Shown here one piece after another: positions 37,081 to 46,346 of a DNA stretch of 64,000 bases (the stretch's first letter is position 1; every line of letters starts with the position of its first letter). Origin of the DNA: Pseudozobellia thermophila (lineage in GTDB: Bacteria; Bacteroidota; Bacteroidia; Flavobacteriales; Flavobacteriaceae); contig NZ_FQYU01000001.1 in assembly GCF_900141855.1 (NCBI RefSeq), positions 1,210,835 to 1,274,834 of the forward strand, in the 5' to 3' direction. The notes under the pieces are model-generated. The model saw nothing but the letters and a program-made list of their open reading frames with translations. It did no database searches and was not told where the DNA came from. Position numbers and translations under genes: made by a program.

Positions 37081-38445
37081 ATGAAAAGATTAATTCTATG
37101 TGTAGTGATGTTGGGTGCAATACTGCCCCCCCTTTACGGACAAAAAGGGAGTAGGCCCAATATAGTGATCGTCTTTACCGATGATCAGGGCTATCAAGAC
37201 GTGGGGGTCTTCGGCTCTTCCCTGATCAAAACCCCGAACTTGGACACAATGGCGGGCAACGGTATAAAATTCACCGATTTTTACTCCGCCTCCCCCGTAT
37301 GTTCGCCTTCGAGGGCAGCCTTGCTGACCGGGGCCTACCCACCCAGGGTCGGGGTGCCCAAGGTACTGTGGCCCAATTTGGAAGGAGGATTGTCGAACCA
37401 GGAAATGACCATAGCCGATATGCTAAAGGCCAAGGGCTATGCTACGGCCTGTATAGGAAAATGGCACCTGGGCGACGAGGCCCAATACCTGCCCACCCAA
37501 CAGGGCTTCGACGAATATTACGGCATTCCGTTCAGCAACGATATGTCCGTTAATCCAAGCGCCAAGGTTTCGGGCGATATTGTTTTTCGAGAGGGAATGA
37601 CCCTTGACAGTCTACGGGAGAAAAAATGGAGGGGAGGAAAGGTGCCCCTGTTTCGACAAGATGAGATCATCGAATATCCGGTAGACCAAAAAACCTTGAC
37701 ACAACGGTATACTAAGGAAGCGCTTGGCTTTATTAAAGAGAACAAAGAAAAGCCCTTCTTCCTATATGTGGCCCAGACCATGCCCCATATTCCCTTGTAT
37801 GCCTCCGAGGCCTTTAAGGGTAAAAGCGAACGCGGACTGTACGGTGACGTGATCGAGGAATTGGATTGGAGCGTGGGCCAAATACTCGAAACTTTGGACA
37901 AGCTCGGTCTTGCCGAGAACACCTTGGTCGTTTTTGCCTCCGATAATGGTCCGTGGGATTTAAAAAACGGCCACGGTGGTAGCGCCCTTCCCCTACGGGG
38001 ACACAAGTTCAGTACCTACGAAGGTGGAATGCGCGTGCCCATGATCGCCCAATGGAAGGGAACCATACCGGCGGGCGCGGTTTGTAGCGAGGTGGCCTCT
38101 ACAATAGATCTGTTCCCGACCATAGCATTCTTAACCGGCGGCGACCTGCCCGAAGAGATTATCGACGGCAAGAATATCTGGCCCCTATTGGCGGGGAAGA
38201 AGAAAAGCTCTCCCCATAAAAGAAAAGGGTTTTACTATTTCTTTGAGGAGACGGCTGAAGCGGTCCGGCAAGGAGACTGGAAGTTGAGAAGAAGGGAGGG
38301 AAAGATAGAGCTCTATAATTTGGCCGATGATATTTCAGAAGCCCATAATGTGGCCGCTTCCCATCCGAAATTGGTTAAAAGGATGGCTAAAATGTTGGAC
38401 GATTTCGAGGCGGAGTTGAAGGCGGACAACAAGAGGTACCAATAG
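37081..38445 (+). CDS. Arylsulfatase-A-like sulfatase (S1 family)
   Basis: 454 residues with a signal peptide (LCVVMLGAILPPLYGQ). Motifs: NIVIVFTDDQGYQDVG, CSPSRAALLTGAYPPRVG (formylglycine signature near residue 76), GYATACIGKWHLGD, VAQTMPHIPLYAS and VVFASDNGPWDLKNGHGGSALPLRGHKFSTYEGGMRVPM. The last block is characteristic of arylsulfatase A-type enzymes. It starts 21 bases after the GH95 gene. Regiospecificity is unknown. Confidence 0.93.
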   Translation: MKRLILCVVMLGAILPPLYGQKGSRPNIVIVFTDDQGYQDVGVFGSSLIKTPNLDTMAGNGIKFTDFYSASPVCSPSRAALLTGAYPPRVGVPKVLWPNLEGGLSNQEMTIADMLKAKGYATACIGKWHLGDEAQYLPTQQGFDEYYGIPFSNDMSVNPSAKVSGDIVFREGMTLDSLREKKWRGGKVPLFRQDEIIEYPVDQKTLTQRYTKEALGFIKENKEKPFFLYVAQTMPHIPLYASEAFKGKSERGLYGDVIEELDWSVGQILETLDKLGLAENTLVVFASDNGPWDLKNGHGGSALPLRGHKFSTYEGGMRVPMIAQWKGTIPAGAVCSEVASTIDLFPTIAFLTGGDLPEEIIDGKNIWPLLAGKKKSSPHKRKGFYYFFEETAEAVRQGDWKLRRREGKIELYNLADDISEAHNVAASHPKLVKRMAKMLDDFEAELKADNKRYQ

Positions 38446-38526
38446 CACGGGACCTGATTTTTGATATAGACCGGATGAATCAATTGGGCCGACAAGGGGT
38501 CGGCCGATCAAAATAGTGGTGATTTA

Positions 38527-39309
38527 ATGAAGCGATCGGAATTTTTGAGAAAGGCGGGTGTCGGCAGTATAGGACTGGCATTGTTGCCACAGCTATATTC
38601 TTGCGCAACGAACAGGAACAGGGCGCAAAAGGCATGGGAGGGCATACGGATGCAGGAAGGACCGGTCTTCTCCTATATCCACCCGAAAAAGGGCCTGCCG
38701 AATGTTCTGTTGTACGGCGATTCCATTTCCATAGGGTATACCAACACGGTAAGGGAAGAGTTAAAGGGAAAGGCCTCGGTCTTCCGGATTTTCAATAACG
38801 GGCAATCCAGTCATGAGTTCATTCCAAAGATGGATAAACTTGAGCGGACGATGTTCGAACCCTATCTAAAGGGAGGTTGGGATTTTGAATGGGACCTTAT
38901 TCACTTCAACGTGGGGCTTCATGATCTAAAGTACATGAAAGGGGGCGAACTCGATAAAGAAAACGGTACTGTCGTTTCGGATGTGGCGACCTACAAGGAA
39001 AACCTGCATGGCATATGCCAATTCCTACAGCGCAAATTTCCCAATACCCGATTGGTTTTTGCCACCACCACCCCGGTTCCTAAAAATGCCAAGGGACGTT
39101 TTGCCGGGGATGCCAAAAAGTACAATGCCGCCGCCCTGGAAGTACTAAAAAACTATCCTTCCATAGTGATCAACGATTTGTACGGTTTTACACTTCCCAA
39201 CCATGCCCGATGGATGGTCAAGCCCGGTAACGTGCATTACAATGCGCTGGGCAAGGCGGAGCAGGGAAGGAAGGTTGCCCAAGTAATTTTGGAACAATTA
39301 AATAGGTGA
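38527..39309 (+). CDS. SGNH/GDSL hydrolase, putative carbohydrate esterase
   Basis: 260 residues. The N-terminus MKRSEFLRKAGVGSIGLALLPQLYSC looks like a lipoprotein leader with a Tat-like start. The GDS block is LLYGDSISIGYTN, with FNNGQSS as block II, LIHFNVGLHDLKYM in the block III position and GNVHYNALGKAEQG supplying the catalytic His. SGNH members in PULs commonly remove acetyl or other acyl groups from glycans, which is the likely role here. It is 81 bases after the preceding sulfatase and 4 bases before the GH20 gene. Confidence 0.85.
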   Translation: MKRSEFLRKAGVGSIGLALLPQLYSCATNRNRAQKAWEGIRMQEGPVFSYIHPKKGLPNVLLYGDSISIGYTNTVREELKGKASVFRIFNNGQSSHEFIPKMDKLERTMFEPYLKGGWDFEWDLIHFNVGLHDLKYMKGGELDKENGTVVSDVATYKENLHGICQFLQRKFPNTRLVFATTTPVPKNAKGRFAGDAKKYNAAALEVLKNYPSIVINDLYGFTLPNHARWMVKPGNVHYNALGKAEQGRKVAQVILEQLNR

Positions 39310-39313
39310 TCAA

Positions 39314-41173
39314 ATGTTCAGATATCTAAGTTGTATTCTGTTTTTTTTATTGTTGGTAGGGCCCAATACCCAGGTTAGGGCCCAAAAATATCATTTTGTA
39401 CCACAACCGGAATCGGTTTCTTTTTCCGAGGGCCATTTTGTGTTGGATAAAAACACCAAGGTGGTGGTGCCCAAAAAGCTTCAAGGGATGTTGATTCCTT
39501 ACCTAGCGGAAAAATTTAAGTCCGACTTGGATCTTGACCTTACGTTTTCGTACCGAAGGCCCGATTCCCAGGAAAAGTATATCGAGTTCAAGCTCGACAA
39601 AAGGGCATCGGTAAAGGAAGAAGGATACCACCTGGTGGTCGAACCTGGGGGCATTTCGATATCGGCCAAGGATTACGGGGGACTTTTTAATGGGTTTCAA
39701 ACCTTAAGACAAACCTTTCCTTTGGAAAAAACGGGAACGGTGCAGATTTCGGCCATGGTGGTAAAAGACAATCCCCGGTTTGGTTGGCGCGGAATTATGT
39801 TGGACGTTTCCCGACATTTTCAGCCCAAGGAATTTGTGATGAAACAGATAGACGTGCTTTCGTCTTATAAGGTGAACAAGTTCCATTGGCATTTGACCGA
39901 TGACCAAGGCTGGCGCATCGAAATAAAAAAGTATCCAAACCTTACCAAAAAAGGAGCTTGGCGCGCAGATAGAACGGGGGTGGCCTGGTGGCAGCGCGAA
40001 CAGGCTACGGCCGAAGAGCCCAAAACGGTAGGCGGCTTTTATACCCAAGAAGATATTAAGCAAGTGGTTGCCTATGCCCAGGTGCGCAACGTTGAGGTTA
40101 TACCCGAGATCGATGTACCCGGCCATAGTAAGGCCCTTGTGGCCTCATACCCCCACTTGTTCTGCTACGACGAGCCCGAGGCCCATTTCGAAGTGGCCAC
40201 CGGGGGCAAGGCGCCCGACAATGCCGTTTGCGCCGGAAAAGAGTCGACCTATAGTTTCTTGGGCGATGTAATCGAAGAAATAGCGGCCCTGTTTCCTTCA
40301 AAATACATCCATATAGGCGGTGACGAATGCAACAAGACCAATTGGAAAAAATGTCCGTATTGCCAAAAAGCAAAGGCGGACAATGGCCTAGAAAATGAGG
40401 AAGAACTACAAAGCTATTTCATCCAGAAAGTACACAAGTTGGTAAAGGCCCAAAATAAAACCATGATCGGGTGGGATGAGATCTTAAGTGGAAACGGTGC
40501 GCCGGGAGCTACTATCATGGCATGGAGAAGAGGAAAGTATACCCCACAGATTACGGCACCACAAAACGGCTATCCGACCATTATGACCTCCTACAAGTAC
40601 ATGTACATCAGTCAGGTCCAAGGTCCGTCCATTTCAGAACCGGAAGGCCCGAAAGTGGTCTTGCCGCTCTCGAAGGTATATGGCCACGATCCAGTTCCGC
40701 AAGAACTTACCGAGGAGGAGAAAAAGCTGGTCTTGGGCAACCAGGCCAGTTTATGGGGCGAATTTACCCCGACCCCGGAACACTGCGAGTACATGCTTTA
40801 CCCGCGGGCCCTGGCCAGTGCCGAGGTTTCTTGGAGCCTGCCCGAAAACAAAGACTGGATAAGGTTTCAAAGGGCCTTGGAAGACTATCACTTTCCATTG
40901 TTGGAGAGGAAAAAGGTGAATGCATCGAAAAGTTTGTTCAGCGTATACCCCTCGTACGCCATTGACGAACTGCATGGCCAGGCCATTGTATACCTGCAGG
41001 CCGAGGCCCAAGGCTACGACATCTATTATACCTTGAACGGCGAAGACCCTAGCACCGAAAGCATAAAGTATGTCAAGGAGTTTAAGACCGCCCCCAAAAC
41101 GCTTTTGAAAGCGGGACTTTTTAATAAGGAGGGCAAGCTTTTGGGGAAGATTGTTGAACTAAGATTAAAGTGA
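39314..41173 (+). CDS. Beta-N-acetylhexosaminidase, GH20
   Basis: 619 residues with a signal peptide (ILFFLLLVGPNTQVRAQ). The N-terminal GH20b domain is followed by the catalytic barrel from FGWRGIMLDVSRHFQPKEFV. Diagnostic motifs are KFHWHLTDDQGWRIEIKKYPNL, VEVIPEIDVPGHSKA and the catalytic Asp-Glu pair in YIHIGGDECNKTNW. The C-terminal about 80 residues form a chitobiase-C/Fn3-like domain (YLQAEAQGYDIYYTLNGEDPSTESIKY). It removes terminal beta-GlcNAc or GalNAc. Its stop overlaps the following sulfatase if that gene uses the GTG at 41170. Confidence 0.93.
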   Translation: MFRYLSCILFFLLLVGPNTQVRAQKYHFVPQPESVSFSEGHFVLDKNTKVVVPKKLQGMLIPYLAEKFKSDLDLDLTFSYRRPDSQEKYIEFKLDKRASVKEEGYHLVVEPGGISISAKDYGGLFNGFQTLRQTFPLEKTGTVQISAMVVKDNPRFGWRGIMLDVSRHFQPKEFVMKQIDVLSSYKVNKFHWHLTDDQGWRIEIKKYPNLTKKGAWRADRTGVAWWQREQATAEEPKTVGGFYTQEDIKQVVAYAQVRNVEVIPEIDVPGHSKALVASYPHLFCYDEPEAHFEVATGGKAPDNAVCAGKESTYSFLGDVIEEIAALFPSKYIHIGGDECNKTNWKKCPYCQKAKADNGLENEEELQSYFIQKVHKLVKAQNKTMIGWDEILSGNGAPGATIMAWRRGKYTPQITAPQNGYPTIMTSYKYMYISQVQGPSISEPEGPKVVLPLSKVYGHDPVPQELTEEEKKLVLGNQASLWGEFTPTPEHCEYMLYPRALASAEVSWSLPENKDWIRFQRALEDYHFPLLERKKVNASKSLFSVYPSYAIDELHGQAIVYLQAEAQGYDIYYTLNGEDPSTESIKYVKEFKTAPKTLLKAGLFNKEGKLLGKIVELRLK

Positions 41174-42648
41174 TTAAAATGAAGTTGATTGCGCGAACAC
41201 TACTTTTTTGTTTGATCGGTCTCCAATGTATGTGGGGACAAGAGCACCCGAATATCGTCTATATTATCTGCGATGACCTGGGCTATGGCGACGTGGCTGC
41301 CCTAAATCCGGAAAGGGGAAAGATCCCGACCCCGGAAATCGATGCCTTGGCCCGCGAGGGTATAACCTTTACCGATGCCCATTCGGGCTCATCGGTCTGT
41401 ACCCCGTCGCGGTACAGTATTCTAACGGGCAGGTACGCTTGGCGCTCAAGGTTACAGGAAGGGGTGTTGCGCGGGGGTGATGAATTTGACCCGCTGATTG
41501 CCGAGAACCGGTTGACCGTGCCCAAAATGCTGAAAAAAGTAGGCTATACCACGGCCGCCATGGGCAAATGGCACCTTGGGTTCAGGTACCTTAACGATGA
41601 AGGGAAGGAGTTCGACCTTTACGAGGGGAAAAAATTACTGGACATCCCCATAGGCTCAACGGTTCCCGATGGGCCGATTACCCGGGGCTTCGATTCGTAT
41701 ATCGGCTTCCATCATTCCGCGGCGATGAAAAACGTAATCAAGGACGATAAGGTCATCGACCATATGCCGCCGATACGAATGCTCCAATTTTTGGGCGACC
41801 ATGCCACGGCCTATATCAAGGAGCAATCGACCCAAAAGAAGCCTTTCTTTCTGTATTTGGCCCTGAATTCGCCCCACAGTCCCGTAGTGCCATCGGAAGC
41901 ATGGCAGGGTAAGAGTGGCATGGGCAGCTACGCCGATTTTGTAATGGAGACCGATTTTGTGGTGGGCCGGGTACTCAAGGCATTAAAGGAGAACGGACTG
42001 GACGAAAATACCTTGGTCTTTTTTACCAGCGATAACGGATGTTCCTTTCCGGTGGCCAAGGGGCACAAGTTGGAAAAGGAATTCGGCCATTATCCAAGTG
42101 CCCATTTTAGGGGGGCGAAATCCGATATTTGGGAAGGGGGCCACAGAATTCCGTTTATCGTCAGCTGGCCCGGTATCATCGAAGCCGGTGCCAAGAGCGA
42201 CGAACTGGTCTCTCTGGCCAGCCTAATGGCTACCTGTGCCGAACTGACCGGGGCGCCGATGGGCGATGAAGACGGCGAAGATTCCATTAGCATCCTTCCC
42301 CTATTAAAAAATGCCAAGGCCAAGAGCGACCATAAGATGCTTGTGCACCATTCCATAAACGGCAAGTTTTCGATACGAAAGGGAAAGTGGAAACTGGAAC
42401 TGACCCCCGGATCGGGGGGATGGAGCGCACCGACGGATGGCAAGGCCAGGGATATGGGACTCCCCAAGGGGCAATTGTACAATATGAAGAAAGATCCCGA
42501 GGAGCGCCTTAATCTGTACACGAAACATCCGAAGGTGGTCAAAAGGCTTACCGCCGAGTTGAGGGAAATTGTGGAAAATGGAAGAACAACTCCCGGCAAA
42601 AAATTGGGGAACGACGTCCCCGTGGATATATTCAAGGAAGGAAGATAA
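41170..42648 (+). CDS. Arylsulfatase (S1 family)
   Basis: 492 residues. The start is GTG 41170, overlapping the GH20 stop, or ATG 41179, which directly begins the signal peptide (MKLIARTLLFCLIGLQCMWGQ); the ATG is slightly favoured. Motifs: NIVYIICDDLGYGDVA, CTPSRYSILTGRYAWRSRLQ (formylglycine signature), GKWHLGF, ALNSPHSPVVPSEAWQGKS, FFTSDNGCSFPVAKGHK and WEGGHRIPFIVSWPG. These are as in the S1 sulfatases found near galactosidase or hexosaminidase genes. It is the fourth sulfatase of the operon. Regiospecificity is unknown. Confidence 0.93.
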   Translation: MIKMKLIARTLLFCLIGLQCMWGQEHPNIVYIICDDLGYGDVAALNPERGKIPTPEIDALAREGITFTDAHSGSSVCTPSRYSILTGRYAWRSRLQEGVLRGGDEFDPLIAENRLTVPKMLKKVGYTTAAMGKWHLGFRYLNDEGKEFDLYEGKKLLDIPIGSTVPDGPITRGFDSYIGFHHSAAMKNVIKDDKVIDHMPPIRMLQFLGDHATAYIKEQSTQKKPFFLYLALNSPHSPVVPSEAWQGKSGMGSYADFVMETDFVVGRVLKALKENGLDENTLVFFTSDNGCSFPVAKGHKLEKEFGHYPSAHFRGAKSDIWEGGHRIPFIVSWPGIIEAGAKSDELVSLASLMATCAELTGAPMGDEDGEDSISILPLLKNAKAKSDHKMLVHHSINGKFSIRKGKWKLELTPGSGGWSAPTDGKARDMGLPKGQLYNMKKDPEERLNLYTKHPKVVKRLTAELREIVENGRTTPGKKLGNDVPVDIFKEGR

Positions 42649-42662
42649 CCGAGACCTACGAT

Positions 42663-44972
42663 ATGCGAAGACCATTTCAAAACAGAGTGAAGGGCCTTTG
42701 GGTCTGTTGCGTCTTACTGGTGTTTTCGGTAGGCAGCGCACAGGGCCAAAAAGACCCTGTTGATTATATCGATCCCAGCATTGGTACGGTTACCTATGGA
42801 AAAAAGTCAAAAGACGCCCATGGGTTCGGGAAGACCTTTCCGGGGGCGGCAACGCCTTTCGGGTTGGTACAATTGAGTCCCGATACCTTTACCGGAGGTG
42901 ACAATGGTTCGGGTTATTCGTATGAGCATCCGACTATCGAGGGATTTAGCTTTACCCATATGAGCGGGGTGGGCTGGTTCGGCGACCTGGGCAATTTCTT
43001 GGTGACACCTACCGTAGGGCCATTGTACAAAAATCGGGGTGTTCCCGATAAACCGGAGGAAGGCTATCGCTCCCGATATTCGCACGATACCGAAATCACC
43101 GAAGCCGGTTATTATGCGGTAACGCTCGACGATTACGACATACGGGCCGAACTTACCGCCGCACAGCGGGCCGGAATCATTCGTTTTACCTTTCCTAAAA
43201 ACAAAAAATCGAGAATACAGATCGATTTGGCCCGAAGGGTCGGCGGTACGTCGACGGAGCAATATATCGAAGTGGTAGACGACCATACCATTGCCGGTTG
43301 GATGAAATGCCCCCCGGAAGGTGGGGGATGGGGGGCAGGCGATGGCAATGCCGATTACGTGGTTTATTTCTATTGTCAGTTCAGTAAGCCATTGAAAAAC
43401 TATGGAATGTGGAGTGCCGACTTGCCCGATGTGCCCCGAAAAATGAGGTTTATTCGACAGAAGGACTACCAAAATGCGATCAGGGAGGCCCCAGTGGTCG
43501 AAAAGGCGGACAAAATGCAGGGTGCCCATTTGGGGTTTTATACCGAGTTTGAAACGCAAGCGGATGAAGTGGTCTTGGTCAAAAGTGGGATTTCCTTTGT
43601 CGACCTCGCCGGGGCCAAGGCCAATCTCGAACACGATATCGACCATTGGGATTTTGACCGGGTAAAAAAACGGGCAAGAACCCTTTGGAGCCAGGCCATA
43701 AACAAAATAGAGGTTCAAGGGGGCACCGAAGAGGAAAAAACCATTTTCTACACCGCGTTGTACCATACCATGATCGACCCCAGAACCTTTTCCGATGTTA
43801 ATGGCAATTATATCGGGGCCGATAAAAAGGTGCATCAAACGAAGGACTTTACCTATCGTACGATTTTTAGTGGTTGGGATGTGTTTAGGTCCCAATTTCC
43901 GCTTCAAACCATTATAAATCCCGAACTGGTCAACGATGAGGTCAATTCCCTGCTACAAATGGCCGAGTTGAGCGGAAGGGGCTACCTGCCCAGATGGGAA
44001 CTTTTAAACGCTTATTCGGGTTGTATGTTGGGCAATCCTGCCGTGTCGGTCATCGTAGACGCCTATCAAAAAGGAATTCGAAACTACGATGTTGAAAAGG
44101 CCTTTGCCTACTCCAAAAACACGGTCGAGCATACGGGCAACGGTAGCTTGGGCTATTCGCACAATAATATATCGAAGACCTTGGAATATGCCTATACCGA
44201 TTGGGCCTTGGGCACTTTCGCCGAAAGCCTCGGCAAGGACAAGGAGGCCAAGACCTATTTGAAAAAAGGGCAGAACTACCGGAATATCTGGAACGACGAG
44301 GTCAACTGGTTCCGGGCCAAGGACAGTACGGGGCATTGGTTGGACTGGAAAGGGAAAACCGTGCACGGACAAGGCTGCATCGAAAGCAACCCCTTTCAAC
44401 AAGGCTGGTTCGTGCCCCACGATATCGATGGACTAAAAGAGTTGATGGGCGGTGCGGAAGCTTTTAGAAAAGAACTCGTCTCCTTTTTTGAAAACACGCC
44501 CAAGGATTTCCTGTGGAACGATTACTACAACCATCCCAATGAACCGGTACACCACGTTCCCTTTATGTTCAATGTGGCCGGGCTTCCCCATTTGACCCAA
44601 AAATGGACCCGTAAAATTTGTAGCGAAGCCTACGGTACGGGTCCGTACGGACTCTGTGGCAACGAAGACGTGGGGCAAATGTCGGCCTGGTACACCCTGG
44701 CGGCCATGGGCATTCACCCTATTTGTCCGGGTGACAACACCTATCAGATTACGAGTCCGGTATTCAGTGAAATTACGGTGCGTCTCGACCAAAACTATTA
44801 TTCGGGCAAACAGTTTAAAATACAGGCCAAGAACAATTCGAAAGAGAATATCTACATACAGCAGATCAGGCTCAACGGAAAAAAGATAAACCGCTTCTGG
44901 CTTTCCCACGAAGAAATTACCAACGGGGGAATCTTGGAGCTTCTAATGGGTCCCGACCCGAAACATCTATAA
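42663..44972 (+). CDS. GH92 family alpha-mannosidase
   Basis: 769 residues with a signal peptide (LWVCCVLLVFSVGSAQGQ). The N-terminal sandwich contains the GH92 start DYIDPSIGTVTYG, AHGFGKTFPGAATPFGLVQLSPDT, GYSYEHPTIEGFSFTHMSGVG. The catalytic barrel has TIFSGWDVFRSQFPL, NPFQQGWFVPHDIDGL, and the signature GLCGNEDVGQMSAWYTLAAMG near residue 665. GH92 enzymes are calcium-dependent exo-alpha-mannosidases (alpha-1,2/1,3/1,4/1,6). Its presence points to mannose in the target glycan. It starts 14 bases after the sulfatase. Confidence 0.93.
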   Translation: MRRPFQNRVKGLWVCCVLLVFSVGSAQGQKDPVDYIDPSIGTVTYGKKSKDAHGFGKTFPGAATPFGLVQLSPDTFTGGDNGSGYSYEHPTIEGFSFTHMSGVGWFGDLGNFLVTPTVGPLYKNRGVPDKPEEGYRSRYSHDTEITEAGYYAVTLDDYDIRAELTAAQRAGIIRFTFPKNKKSRIQIDLARRVGGTSTEQYIEVVDDHTIAGWMKCPPEGGGWGAGDGNADYVVYFYCQFSKPLKNYGMWSADLPDVPRKMRFIRQKDYQNAIREAPVVEKADKMQGAHLGFYTEFETQADEVVLVKSGISFVDLAGAKANLEHDIDHWDFDRVKKRARTLWSQAINKIEVQGGTEEEKTIFYTALYHTMIDPRTFSDVNGNYIGADKKVHQTKDFTYRTIFSGWDVFRSQFPLQTIINPELVNDEVNSLLQMAELSGRGYLPRWELLNAYSGCMLGNPAVSVIVDAYQKGIRNYDVEKAFAYSKNTVEHTGNGSLGYSHNNISKTLEYAYTDWALGTFAESLGKDKEAKTYLKKGQNYRNIWNDEVNWFRAKDSTGHWLDWKGKTVHGQGCIESNPFQQGWFVPHDIDGLKELMGGAEAFRKELVSFFENTPKDFLWNDYYNHPNEPVHHVPFMFNVAGLPHLTQKWTRKICSEAYGTGPYGLCGNEDVGQMSAWYTLAAMGIHPICPGDNTYQITSPVFSEITVRLDQNYYSGKQFKIQAKNNSKENIYIQQIRLNGKKINRFWLSHEEITNGGILELLMGPDPKHL

Positions 44973-44999
44973 CAAAAACACAAAAATCGAATAAGAAAA

Positions 45000-46307
45000 A
45001 TGATGATGAAAAAAAATGTATTGTTTCTGCTATTGGTATTGATGGGCTATACCCTAACGGCCCAACAAGAGTACGATTACCCCATGCCCGAGTACACGCC
45101 TACCGAAGGGAATTTGGAGGCTCGAAAGGCGTTTCAGGACATGAAATTCGGTATGTTCATCCATTGGGGCATTTACAGTGTTTTGGGCGATGGCGAATGG
45201 GTGATGTTCACCCAGAAGATACCCTACGATACGTACGGGCGACTGGCCAAATTCTTCGATCCCGAGGATTTTGATGCCAAGGAATGGGTGAAAATAGCCA
45301 AGGCTGCCGGTATGAAATACATAACCATTACTTCTAGGCACCACGATGGCTTCAGTATGTTCGACAGCAAGGCTACCGATTATGATATTATCGATGCTAC
45401 AAGGTTCGGCAGGGACCCCTTAAAGGAATTGGCCGAGGCCTGTAAGGAAGAGGGCATCCAATTAAACTTCTATTATTCGCTTTTGGATTGGGGCCGCGAT
45501 GATTATAAAAAAGGAAAAAAAGGCGACAAGGAAGCGTGGAACCAATATGTGGAGTTTATGAAGGCCCAGCTTACCGAACTGCTTACCAATTACGGGGAGA
45601 TAGGGGTCATTTGGTTCGATGGGCATTGGGACCAAAAAAAGGCCGATTGGAAGTATGACGAAATCTACTCCCTGATCCACAAATTGAGTCCCTCTACCTT
45701 AATCGCGAACAACCACCATATTCAGCCCATATTGGGCGAAGACATCCAAACCTTTGAGCGCGATCTGCCCGGGGAGAACAAAGGGGGGTATAGCGCCGGG
45801 GTAAAGGTAAGTCGCTTGCCCCTCGAGTCTTGTGCGACCATGGCCAAATCGTGGGGCTTCAATTTAAAGGACAAAAATTTTAAGTCTACCCGGCAACTGG
45901 TCCATTTTTTGGTAAAGGCGGCCGGTAAAAACGGTAACCTGCTGCTGAACGTGGGACCCATGCCAAACGGCGAGATCCAGCCCGAGTTTGTCTCTACCCT
46001 AAAGGAAATGGGGGAGTGGACCGCTAAATACGGTGAGGCCATTTACGGAACAAGGGGCGGGGTCATCAAGCCCCAAAATTGGGGTACGGTTACCAGAAAA
46101 GATAAGACCTTGTATGTGCATGTACTGAACCCTCCCGCCGAGCCCTACATCTTTATACCTGAACTTGGCGAAAAGGTAAAGTCCGTCACTTCTTTCGATG
46201 GTGGGGAAAGGATCAAGTTCAAGCAGGTGAAAGAGGGGGTCTTTCTTTACCCCTCATCATTGGACGATGAAAGTATAGATACGATTTTTAGGATGGAAAT
46301 ACGGTAA
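45000..46307 (+). CDS. Alpha-L-fucosidase, GH29 (second copy type)
   Basis: 435 residues with a signal peptide (NVLFLLLVLMGYTLTAQQ). Barrel motifs: FQDMKFGMFIHWGIYSVLGDGEWVMF, ITITSRHHDGFSMFDSKATDYDI, and the putative nucleophile in GEIGVIWFDGHWDQ. GKNGNLLLNVGPMPNGEIQP closes the catalytic domain. It is shorter than, and only distantly similar to, the GH29 at 31.4 kb, so it probably has a different linkage preference. The operon continues 27 bases from the GH92 gene. Confidence 0.93.
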   Translation: MMMKKNVLFLLLVLMGYTLTAQQEYDYPMPEYTPTEGNLEARKAFQDMKFGMFIHWGIYSVLGDGEWVMFTQKIPYDTYGRLAKFFDPEDFDAKEWVKIAKAAGMKYITITSRHHDGFSMFDSKATDYDIIDATRFGRDPLKELAEACKEEGIQLNFYYSLLDWGRDDYKKGKKGDKEAWNQYVEFMKAQLTELLTNYGEIGVIWFDGHWDQKKADWKYDEIYSLIHKLSPSTLIANNHHIQPILGEDIQTFERDLPGENKGGYSAGVKVSRLPLESCATMAKSWGFNLKDKNFKSTRQLVHFLVKAAGKNGNLLLNVGPMPNGEIQPEFVSTLKEMGEWTAKYGEAIYGTRGGVIKPQNWGTVTRKDKTLYVHVLNPPAEPYIFIPELGEKVKSVTSFDGGERIKFKQVKEGVFLYPSSLDDESIDTIFRMEIR

Positions 46308-46346
46308 TAAAAGTAAAACATCACGCAGTAACTGGAAGAAAAACAA

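Noticed and set aside
42807..43907. 366-codon minus-strand ORF over GH92
   Set aside because: Reverse-strand shadow of a gene with unambiguous GH92 motifs.
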